The notes beneath the pieces were generated by a model, which was given only the letters and a program-made list of their open reading frames with translations, was not told the DNA's origin and made no database searches. A DNA stretch of 13,426 bases. Source: Chthonomonas sp. UBA2387. GTDB lineage: Bacteria; Armatimonadota; Fimbriimonadia; Fimbriimonadales; Fimbriimonadaceae. The translations under genes and the position numbers were made by a program. Of the stretch, positions 7,493-13,426 are shown one piece after another. Position 1 is the first letter of the stretch; each line of letters opens with the position of its first letter. Location: the NCBI GenBank assembly GCA_002343445.1, contig DDSP01000002.1, positions 29,168-42,593 of the forward strand. Direction: 5' to 3'.

Positions 7493-8239
7493 TTAGACGT
7501 CGGCGGCAAGCGATTGGGTCGAGCCGACGTCCGAAGTTTCGGAGATGCCCATCGCCAGCGCATGCCGCTCCGCATTCACATGCTCGGCCAGCCGATCCAT
7601 AAGAGCCGAGGTCTTGGCCCGATCCTTCAGGTAGGAGGACGAAACGGTGCCACGGAAGGTCAGGATCACCGTCGCCCAAACCACGAGGGTCGCCAGAAGC
7701 GATCCCCAAGGGCGCATGGCTTCCGCACTCCACAGCAACGCTGTCGAGATCAGCATCGTCGCGATCGAGATCACCATGCCCACGACGATCGCCGGATCGA
7801 TGTGCGCCACCAGCCGGATGCGCGTGACGCCCCGCTGGGCAACGGCCAAGACGCGAACGTAACCGAGTTCGTGACGGTGTTCCCAGGCACCCTGCCCCTC
7901 CTGAAACGTGCCCGGATTCGCTTGCTTGAACGTCGCGTTGAGTTCGGCGACCATCTCTCGCCACGCGTGGGCGTCCAACTCTCCTTCGACGACCCGCTCG
8001 AGCTCGTACTGCTCCGGCGCGCCCAGCCATCGCGTTTGGGCGTCGTCGTCGTTGACACCCACCTCGGCCAACGCCTTCTGCACGGCACCGGCGTCAAGGC
8101 CCACCTCGGCCCCGACGCGCAAGATCTCGTCCTCGGAAAGACCGTCCGCCGAGTCGGTTCTTCCAGCCGACTGGATCTCCGCGGCGCGCCTCAAGACCCG
8201 GGTCACCTGCTTCTCGGAGTAGCGTCGTTTGGATGACAT
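7493..8239 (-). CDS. Two-helix membrane protein with N-terminal helical domain, function unknown
   Basis: I cannot name this 248-aa protein. Residues 5-60 are helical and charged (YSEKQVTRVLRRAAEIQ, then GLSEDEILRVGAEVGLDAG and VQKALAEVG). This resembles a short cytoplasmic helical domain found at the N-terminus of various uncharacterised bacterial membrane proteins and some kinases. Residues 75-145 form a polar middle part. Two hydrophobic helices follow at about 150-170 and 178-196, joined by a short loop. The C-terminal 50 residues are helical and polar. There is no signal peptide, so N- and C-termini are probably both cytosolic. The ATG at 8239 has no clear Shine-Dalgarno sequence. The gene ends 6 bp before the sugar dehydrogenase and probably drives its transcription; a role as a sensor or regulator of it is only a guess. 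Confidence 0.7.
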   Translation of the reverse strand: MSSKRRYSEKQVTRVLRRAAEIQSAGRTDSADGLSEDEILRVGAEVGLDAGAVQKALAEVGVNDDDAQTRWLGAPEQYELERVVEGELDAHAWREMVAELNATFKQANPGTFQEGQGAWEHRHELGYVRVLAVAQRGVTRIRLVAHIDPAIVVGMVISIATMLISTALLWSAEAMRPWGSLLATLVVWATVILTFRGTVSSSYLKDRAKTSALMDRLAEHVNAERHALAMGISETSDVGSTQSLAADV

Positions 8240-8271
8240 GGCGATTTCGCTAGGATGCAGTCAGGCGTTGC

Positions 8272-8284
8272 GTCCCTACGGGAC
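8272..8284. repeat. Short palindrome (GTCCC-TAC-GGGAC) in divergent intergenic region
   Basis: A perfect 5-bp inverted repeat with a 3-base loop, followed by TTTCGGTTCCCG. It lies in the 148-bp gap between the divergent membrane-protein and desaturase genes. The form recalls the small REP-type palindromes scattered in many high-GC genomes, but one copy is not proof of a repeat family. It could equally be part of an operator. Confidence 0.35.
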
Positions 8285-8342
8285 TTTCGGTTCCCGTCCG
8301 CCGCCAAAGCAAGGGAATGGCGTACCACACTTTGGACCGCGA

Positions 8343-8348
8343 TACAAT
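8343..8348 (+). promoter_or_regulatory. Possible -10 box of the desaturase-ligD unit
   Basis: TACAAT matches five of six positions of the sigma-70 -10 consensus and sits in a local AT-rich patch (GATACAATCATATCA) within otherwise GC-rich sequence, 40 bp before the desaturase ATG. No good -35 hexamer is seen at 16-18 bp spacing, so the call is tentative. Confidence 0.35.
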
Positions 8349-8387
8349 CATATCACGGCCTTCTCCCGATTCACGAGCCGATAGGAT

Positions 8388-9443
8388 ATGCCAACCCAAG
8401 CCTCAAACGTCCCCAACTACCGCAAGGAGTTGAAGCGTTCGCTGCCCGCCGAGGTCTTCGCGGCGGACTATGGCAACCTGCTTTGGCTGCCCGTGCACAC
8501 GGCCCTCGTCGTCGGGTTGTACTGGCTCCTCGCCACCCGCTTCTCCATCGCGTGGGCGCCGTTCGCGGCGATCGCCATCGGCCACTCGATGGGCTGCATG
8601 GGCTTCGTGGCGCACGACATCGCGCACGGGGGCACGGTGCGCAAGCTGTGGCTGCGCGATCTTCTGGCGGGATGGGGGTTCAGCCCGCTATGGATCAGCC
8701 CCTTGCTCTGGCGCAAGTGGCACAACTCGGACCACCACAACAACACCCAGGTCAAGGGCGTGGACCCCGACCACTTGTTCACCATCGAGGACTACAAGCA
8801 CAACCCCGTCCTAAAGTTCCTCTACCGACTCTCCCCGCTCCTCCGCAACCTCGTCATCTTCGGCTCGTTCACGTTCCGGATGACTCAACAGACGATGCGG
8901 ATGCTCATCGTCTATCTCCGCGACCCGGAAACCAACGGCCGAGACAAGGCGATCATGGTGTCGCAGACCCTTCTCCAGGCCGGGCTGTGGTTCGGCGTTT
9001 CGGCGTGGCTGGGCTGGCCGGTGTTGGTCTGGGGCTATGTCGTCCCGCTGCTGGTGCTCAACGCGATGGTCATCGCCTACATCGCCACCAACCACTTCCT
9101 GAACCCGCTCGCGGACGAGAGCGACGTGCTGGCGACTTCCCTCTCGGTGACGCTTCCCGGCCCGCTGAAGGTGCTCGACCCGCTCCACCAGTACTTCGGC
9201 GCACACGTCGCCCACCACCTGTTCCCCCAAGCCGCAGGCAAGCACGCCCGGACCATCGAACGTAAAGTGGCCGAGCTGTGGCCCGATCGCTTCCACACGA
9301 TGCCGATCACGCGGGCGCTCAAGCTGCTGTGGGACACGCCGTGGGTGTACGAGGACAACGCCACTCTGATCGATCCGCACCGTGGCGAACGCTCGCCCAC
9401 GCTCGGGCATGGTTTGGAACGGCCCAAGACGCGGTCACAATAG
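8388..9443 (+). CDS. Membrane fatty acid desaturase
   Basis: Encodes a 351-aa integral membrane di-iron desaturase that would introduce a double bond into an acyl chain of membrane lipids, adjusting fluidity. All three histidine boxes are present: HDIAH (His76, His80), HNSDHH (His112, His116, His117) and HVAHH (His273, His276, His277). Together these supply the iron ligands. Hydrophobic segments occur at about residues 35-50 and 55-75 and in two stretches around 205-240. The spacing and the GAHVAHHLFP context fit the FA_desaturase family, including acyl-lipid desaturases. The ATG at 8388 is the first in frame; AGGA lies only one base upstream, which is too close for a normal Shine-Dalgarno site, so initiation may be weak or follow another mode. 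The next gene, ligD, starts 5 bp after the stop. The position of the double bond and the redox partner cannot be deduced. Confidence 0.9.
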   Translation: MPTQASNVPNYRKELKRSLPAEVFAADYGNLLWLPVHTALVVGLYWLLATRFSIAWAPFAAIAIGHSMGCMGFVAHDIAHGGTVRKLWLRDLLAGWGFSPLWISPLLWRKWHNSDHHNNTQVKGVDPDHLFTIEDYKHNPVLKFLYRLSPLLRNLVIFGSFTFRMTQQTMRMLIVYLRDPETNGRDKAIMVSQTLLQAGLWFGVSAWLGWPVLVWGYVVPLLVLNAMVIAYIATNHFLNPLADESDVLATSLSVTLPGPLKVLDPLHQYFGAHVAHHLFPQAAGKHARTIERKVAELWPDRFHTMPITRALKLLWDTPWVYEDNATLIDPHRGERSPTLGHGLERPKTRSQ

Positions 9444-9448
9444 TCTTC

Positions 9449-12076
9449 GTGCTCGACGAGTACCGCGAGAAACGAGATTTCGGCAAGACCCCCGAGCCAT
9501 CCTCGGCTCCCTCGCGCAGCGCGGGCAAGTGGCCCATCTTCGTCGTCCAAAAGCATGCCGCGCGCAACCTGCACTACGATCTGCGGCTCGAATGGGGCGG
9601 CGTGCTGAAGTCGTGGGCGGTGCCGAAGGGTCCAAGCCTGAAGTACGGCGACAAGCGCTTCGCCGTCCTCGTCGAGGACCACCCGCTCGGCTATGCGGAG
9701 TTCGAAGGCGTCATCCCCAAGGGCGAATACGGCGGCGGCGAAGTGATCGTCTGGGATCGCGGCACGTTCTATCCCGACGAAAACCCCGTGGACCTGGACG
9801 ACCGGGACGCCATCGAGGCCGAACTGCAGCGCGAGTTCGATGCCGGCAAGATCGGGTTCACCGTCTTCGGCGAGAAACTGCGCGGCTCGTTCGCGCTGGT
9901 CCGCATGAAAGACGCCAAGGATTGGTTGCTCCTCAAGCACAAAGACGCCTACGCGGACGACACCCTGGACGTGCTGACCCTCGACCGTTCCGTGGTGTCG
10001 GGCCTAAGCATCGAAGACCTTCAGAGCGGGTCCCAGACAGCGAGCCCCGTCGCATGGCCCAGAGACTTGGCGCCCATGACGGCTCAGCTCGCCGAAGCCC
10101 CCTTCACGAATCCCGACTGGGTGTTCGAGCCCAAGCTGGACGGCTTTCGTGCGTTGGCGCTCGTCGCGCCCGATGCCGTCCACCTCCTGAGCCGCAACGG
10201 CAACGACATCACCAGTCAGTTCCCGGTGCTGCGCCAACGGCTCGCCGCGTTGGGCGGCCCGTGCGTGCTCGACGGAGAGATCGTCGCCCTCGACGAGCAA
10301 GGACAGGCGTCGTTCCAGCGGTTGCTCAAGCGATTCCAACTCAAGGACGAGTTCAGCATCGCCCAAGCCGAACGCCAGTTCCCCGTCCAGTTCTATGCGT
10401 TCGACTTGCTGTTCGATGCCGAAGGCGACCACCGGGGCGAACCCTGGTCCTCGCGGCGGCCCCGCTTGGAACGCGCGTTGGCCGACCCACCAAAGGACGT
10501 CTTCCTCGTCCAGACCCTGGAAGGCGATGGACCCACCTTGCTTGCGGCGTGCATCCAACTGGGGTTCGAAGGCATCGTCGCCAAGCGCAAGTCCAGCCGG
10601 TACCAATCGGGCAAGCGCTCCGCCGACTGGCTCAAGATCAAGCGGCAGCTCAGCGACGAGTTCGTCGTATGCGGGTTCACCGTGGGCCAAGGGTGGCGCT
10701 CGGCGACCTTCGGCTCGCTGGTCCTCGCCACGCAGACCGAGGAAGGACTGCGCTACGTGGGAAACGTCGGTTCGGGGTTCGACGATGGCCAACTCGTCGA
10801 GGTCCGCGCCCTGCTCGACCCCCTGATTGCCCGTGAATGTCCCTTCCCAGCCGTGCCCGAGATGAAGGAGCCGCAGGTCGTTTGGCTGCGGCCCGACCTT
10901 TGGGTGGAAGTGAAGTTCGACAGCTATACCGAGGTCGGCCACTTGCGGGCTCCGGTGTTCTTGCGCATGCGACCGGACAAGGCCACCGTGCCCGCCGTAC
11001 CTCGCGAACCAGAACCCGCACCGGCAGACGACCTTTCGGCGCTGATCGCCGAGGTTGAAACCTGCCGCCCCGACACCACCCTGGTGGTCGGCGGCTATCC
11101 GGTCAAGTTCACCAACCTCGACAAACCTCTGTGGACCGAGGACGAAGGCGAGCGGGCGTTCACCAAACGCGAGTACGTGCGCTACTGCCTCCGCAACCAT
11201 GTGGCGATGCTGCGAAACCTGCGCGATCGTCCGCTCACCCTCACCCGGTTTCCCAACGGCCACAAGGACGCCCACTTCTACCAGAAACACTGGGAGGGCA
11301 CGTTGCCGCCCTACGTCGAGAGCATCCGCATCTTCTCGGGCCACCGTGGCGAGTCGGGCGACTACATGGTGTGCAACAACCTGGCCACCCTGGTCTGGCT
11401 GGCCCAGATCGCCGACCTGGAGATCCACACGTGGTACTCGCGCATCGCCCGGCCAGGCGACGGCATGGGAGACGACTATGGCTCCTCGCCCGATGCGCTC
11501 CAATCCTCGGCCTTGAACTATCCGGACTTCATGGTGTTCGACCTCGACCCTTACATCTACAAAGGCACCGAGCGCAAAGGCGAGGAACCGGCGCTCAATC
11601 GCGCGGCCTTCTCCAAGGGTTGCGAGGTGGCCCTGAAGTTGCGTGACCTCCTCGCTGCGCTCGGCATGAACCCCTACGTGAAGACCACGGGCAAGACGGG
11701 CCTTCACATCTTCGTGCCGATCGAACGAAACCTGACGTTCGATCAAACACGCTCGGCCTCCGAGGTCATCGGCCAGCACCTGCGCTCCCAGATGCCCGAC
11801 GATGTGACGCTCGAATGGGCCGTGGACAAACGAGCCGGCAAGATCTTCTTCGACTACAACCAGAACGTGCGCGGCAAAACGCTGGCCTCGATCTATTCGC
11901 CCCGCGCGACCGCTGGCGCAAAGGTCTCCGTGCCGGTCTCGTGGGACGAGTTGCCCGACGTGTACCCGTCCTCGTTCGACATCGCCAACGTCCCCGACCG
12001 GGTGGCCGAACGTGGCGACCTGTGGCAAAGCATCCTCGACCACCGGACTGACCTAAACAGGCTGCTGACCGGCTAA
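9449..12076 (+). CDS. ligD: Multifunctional NHEJ DNA ligase LigD (phosphoesterase-ligase-polymerase)
   Basis: Encodes an 875-aa ATP-dependent DNA ligase D that trims, fills and seals double-strand breaks with Ku. Residues 1 to about 170 are the 3'-phosphoesterase: His36, His42, Asp44, Arg46, His78 and Tyr82 have the same spacing as the catalytic residues of Pseudomonas LigD. The ligase core follows with the adenylated Lys229 in KLDGFRA, LDGEIVALD, and EGIVAKR (Glu374) leading to WLKIK, then the OB-fold (GSLVLAT, YVGNVGSGF). From about residue 546 comes the primase-polymerase: FTNLDKPLW, the metal-binding FDLDP (Asp698, Asp700), TGKTGLHIFVP and FFDYNQN. This order matches Pseudomonas rather than Mycobacterium. 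The GTG at 9449 is chosen because LDEYREKRDFGKTPEP is the normal family start; an upstream extension would lie inside the desaturase. No Shine-Dalgarno site is apparent. No ku gene is in the window. Confidence 0.95.
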   Translation: MLDEYREKRDFGKTPEPSSAPSRSAGKWPIFVVQKHAARNLHYDLRLEWGGVLKSWAVPKGPSLKYGDKRFAVLVEDHPLGYAEFEGVIPKGEYGGGEVIVWDRGTFYPDENPVDLDDRDAIEAELQREFDAGKIGFTVFGEKLRGSFALVRMKDAKDWLLLKHKDAYADDTLDVLTLDRSVVSGLSIEDLQSGSQTASPVAWPRDLAPMTAQLAEAPFTNPDWVFEPKLDGFRALALVAPDAVHLLSRNGNDITSQFPVLRQRLAALGGPCVLDGEIVALDEQGQASFQRLLKRFQLKDEFSIAQAERQFPVQFYAFDLLFDAEGDHRGEPWSSRRPRLERALADPPKDVFLVQTLEGDGPTLLAACIQLGFEGIVAKRKSSRYQSGKRSADWLKIKRQLSDEFVVCGFTVGQGWRSATFGSLVLATQTEEGLRYVGNVGSGFDDGQLVEVRALLDPLIARECPFPAVPEMKEPQVVWLRPDLWVEVKFDSYTEVGHLRAPVFLRMRPDKATVPAVPREPEPAPADDLSALIAEVETCRPDTTLVVGGYPVKFTNLDKPLWTEDEGERAFTKREYVRYCLRNHVAMLRNLRDRPLTLTRFPNGHKDAHFYQKHWEGTLPPYVESIRIFSGHRGESGDYMVCNNLATLVWLAQIADLEIHTWYSRIARPGDGMGDDYGSSPDALQSSALNYPDFMVFDLDPYIYKGTERKGEEPALNRAAFSKGCEVALKLRDLLAALGMNPYVKTTGKTGLHIFVPIERNLTFDQTRSASEVIGQHLRSQMPDDVTLEWAVDKRAGKIFFDYNQNVRGKTLASIYSPRATAGAKVSVPVSWDELPDVYPSSFDIANVPDRVAERGDLWQSILDHRTDLNRLLTG

Positions 12077-12159
12077 GGGGATCGACCTCTCAACCGCAAA
12101 GAGCCTAGAAGCAACCATTGCTGAGATGCCTCTTCCAGTGTAAAGTGTTTGGAGAGCCA

Positions 12160-13242
12160 ATGAACCGCACCGTCATCTCCACGCTGACCATCCTTGGCCT
12201 TTCGGTGGTGGTTCTTTTGACAATCGCCCGGATCCGCTCTACAGAAAAGACGATTGAGGTCCACGTTCCGAATCAGGTGCGCCAAGGTCTTGCCTGGCAA
12301 GCCACAGTTCGCCTCGCGGGCTTTGAAGGCGATGACGTTGAATGGAAGGTGACCGATGGCGACGGAAAACCAATTGAGGCGCTGGTCAGACAGGTCGCAG
12401 ACGGTACGTGGTCGGTAGACGTGTATGAGGGGTTCGAGAAGCCGCTCGCGGCCTTCCTTTCCGCATCGGTAGCCGGAAGGCCAGTCGCCAACCGAGGCAT
12501 TGGGAAACTGGAGCCCCACTCCGAACAAATCAGAGTCGGTCCACATCCCTTCGTCTCGGCGGCTCTGGAGGGGTCGGAGCTTGTGGTTCGGGCAGGCGAC
12601 GACTGGCCCTCTGGGACATTGCCGTCCATTCGATTGGTGCGAACGAATCGAGCCCGGTTCTCGGGGGGCCTCTTGCCGGCATCCTGGCGCAAGGAGGGCG
12701 GCTGGGAATGGCGACGGCGTATCCCGTACGCTTCCGAGGTCGATGGGGTGGAGATCGAACTGCTCGAGAACGGCCAAGTCCGCCACCAGTTCCCAATAAA
12801 TGGGTTGACACTCCAGATGAAGGGCGGCCTCCCGGTCGTCCATGCGGCAGTCGCCAACGTCGTCCGGTCGAAACAGGGGCTGAAAATCGTCGTACCGGCT
12901 CAGAACACCTTGAGTTCTCGCGCGGATCAGGCTTACTTTCGTGTCCAAGCGGAAGACCGACTTATCCTGGCGTACGAGCCGACCATTGTTAGCCCGTCGG
13001 CGTCATCGTTGGGGCTCAGAGTCTGGCGCGTCCAGTTGCAACCCGAACCGGAATACTCGCTACCACCCGATGCCGGGCCGAGGCAGTCTCCAAATCTGTC
13101 CACAACAGGTGACTCTGGGCCCTGGCGAACGGGCCCATTGCCGCCACTGGTCTTGGAACTCATGCTTGCACCGGCGCAGACACCTCCGCCGCCAAGGCTG
13201 ATCGCTCTGGCACCGAGGCGTGGCCCGGCAAACGTGGAATGA
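12160..13242 (+). CDS. Predicted membrane-anchored extracytoplasmic protein, function unknown
   Basis: I do not recognise this 360-aa protein. It starts MNRTVISTLTILGLSVVVLLTIAR: two charged residues, then one hydrophobic helix at about residues 5-23, ending in a basic stretch. That fits a signal anchor with the rest outside the membrane. The body is rich in beta-prone segments (KTIEVHVPNQVRQG, WQATVRLAGFEG, TWSVDVYEG), suggesting one or more Ig-like or similar sandwich domains. The last 70 residues are rich in Pro, Ser and Gly with PPPP, probably disordered. Only four cysteines or fewer would remain. The ATG at 12160 follows GGAGAG at 12151-12156, which decides it over a TTG at 12118. Third codon positions are visibly less G/C-biased than in ligD or feoB, so the gene may be poorly expressed or more recently acquired. 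Confidence 0.7.
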   Translation: MNRTVISTLTILGLSVVVLLTIARIRSTEKTIEVHVPNQVRQGLAWQATVRLAGFEGDDVEWKVTDGDGKPIEALVRQVADGTWSVDVYEGFEKPLAAFLSASVAGRPVANRGIGKLEPHSEQIRVGPHPFVSAALEGSELVVRAGDDWPSGTLPSIRLVRTNRARFSGGLLPASWRKEGGWEWRRRIPYASEVDGVEIELLENGQVRHQFPINGLTLQMKGGLPVVHAAVANVVRSKQGLKIVVPAQNTLSSRADQAYFRVQAEDRLILAYEPTIVSPSASSLGLRVWRVQLQPEPEYSLPPDAGPRQSPNLSTTGDSGPWRTGPLPPLVLELMLAPAQTPPPPRLIALAPRRGPANVE

Positions 13243-13252
13243 GGAGGGCCGG

Positions 13253-13426
13253 ATGACAGCACGGGATTCGGTTGACAAACCAGGCCCAAGCTTAACGTCC
13301 TTGCCCGACAGACCGTGCCCGTTTCGCCGCCCCGCCACCTTGGGACTCTCCGGCAATTCCCCTCCCCCGGAGGGGTGGCCGCAGGCCGGGGTGGTCCCAT
13401 TGGGTCGGCAGGTTGCCTTCGGGTTC
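13253..13426 (+). CDS. Start of an open reading frame, cut by the window end (partial, uncertain)
   Basis: An ATG at 13253 is preceded by GAGGAGG at 13241-13247, the best Shine-Dalgarno match in the window, which overlaps the stop of the upstream gene at 13240-13242. The frame stays open for 58 codons to the window edge, starting MTARDSVDKPGPSLTS. The residues are polar and Pro/Arg-rich with no recognisable fold. The second half is a translation of the REP-like palindrome at 13359 and beyond (PPPEGWPQAGVVP). Either a real short gene has been entered by a repeat, or the frame is open by chance because of high GC. The Shine-Dalgarno match argues for at least translation initiation. Confidence 0.3.
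   Translation, partial: MTARDSVDKPGPSLTSLPDRPCPFRRPATLGLSGNSPPPEGWPQAGVVPLGRQVAFGF
13359..13387. repeat. REP-like double palindrome at window edge
   Basis: CCCCTCC (13359-13365) pairs with GGAGGGG (13369-13375) over a CCC loop, and GGCC (13377-13380) pairs with GGCC (13384-13387) over GCA. Flanking TGGGA (13341-13345) and TCCCA (13395-13399) could close an outer stem. Closely similar CCCTCCCCCGGAGGGG-type elements are scattered between genes in many high-GC bacteria. Only one copy is visible here, so the repeat status is by analogy. It could alternatively act as a terminator stem, but no T run follows. Confidence 0.5.

Noticed and set aside
9278..9448. Upstream start for ligD inside the desaturase gene
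   Set aside because: The extra 57 residues look like an out-of-frame read of the desaturase; the family normally starts at the LDEYREKRDF segment, reached by GTG 9449.
10004..12043. 679-aa minus-strand open frame opposite ligD
   Set aside because: Antisense shadow of a GC-rich gene: no motifs, low-complexity Gly/Arg/Val/His-rich sequence, while the plus frame holds all LigD catalytic residues.
12072..12105. Possible terminator after ligD
   Set aside because: Only 4-bp pairings (GGCT/AGCC, CTCT/AGAG) with large loops and no T run; not credible.
12118..12146. TTGCTG-17 bp-TAAAGT as a promoter for the 360-aa gene
   Set aside because: Spacing is right but the match is moderate, and the implied transcript start (about 12153) would fall inside the GGAGAG ribosome site, so the two signals conflict.

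Overview
The window is a dense, high-GC bacterial chromosome segment with short intergenic gaps. No phage, transposon, CRISPR, tRNA or rRNA gene is visible. The best lineage guess is Armatimonadota (Fimbriimonadia-like). This rests on a secreted enzyme ending in a tandem dockerin-like calcium-loop pair (GDVNGD...DLNGDG...), which is common in secreted proteins of Armatimonadota and Planctomycetota, together with the GC-rich coding. It is inference; no marker gene here fixes the taxonomy.

Layout, left to right. (1) The C-terminal tail of a response-regulator receiver domain, followed by a strong intrinsic terminator. (2) A three-gene carbohydrate ABC importer operon: lipoprotein binding protein, then two MalF/MalG-type permeases. 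The second permease starts at a TTG overlapping the stop of the first. No ATPase gene is present. (3) feoA-feoB for ferrous iron uptake. FeoB has no ATG/GTG/TTG start that preserves its first G-domain strand, so a CTG start is proposed. Its G4 and G5 nucleotide-recognition motifs are unusual. (4) On the minus strand, a two-gene unit: a 248-aa membrane protein with an N-terminal helical domain, then a secreted PQQ-type sugar dehydrogenase with a C-terminal dockerin-like module. Its stop lies only 11 bp from the convergent feoB stop. (5) On the plus strand, a fatty acid desaturase followed 5 bp later by ligD, a multifunctional NHEJ ligase in the order phosphoesterase-ligase-polymerase. (6) A 360-aa secreted or membrane-anchored protein of unknown function with less GC-biased codons. 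(7) The start of a further reading frame with a very good Shine-Dalgarno sequence, which runs into a REP-like palindromic repeat at the window edge.

Functional grouping: units 2 and 4 both concern sugars, one importing and one oxidising outside the cytoplasmic membrane. Unit 3 is iron acquisition, and unit 5 pairs membrane-lipid modification with double-strand-break repair, probably only by transcriptional proximity. Nothing amounts to a clearly new multi-gene system. The most unusual points are the feoB start and G-motifs, the membrane-protein/sugar-dehydrogenase pair, and the unrecognised 360-aa gene with the repeat-bearing frame behind it.
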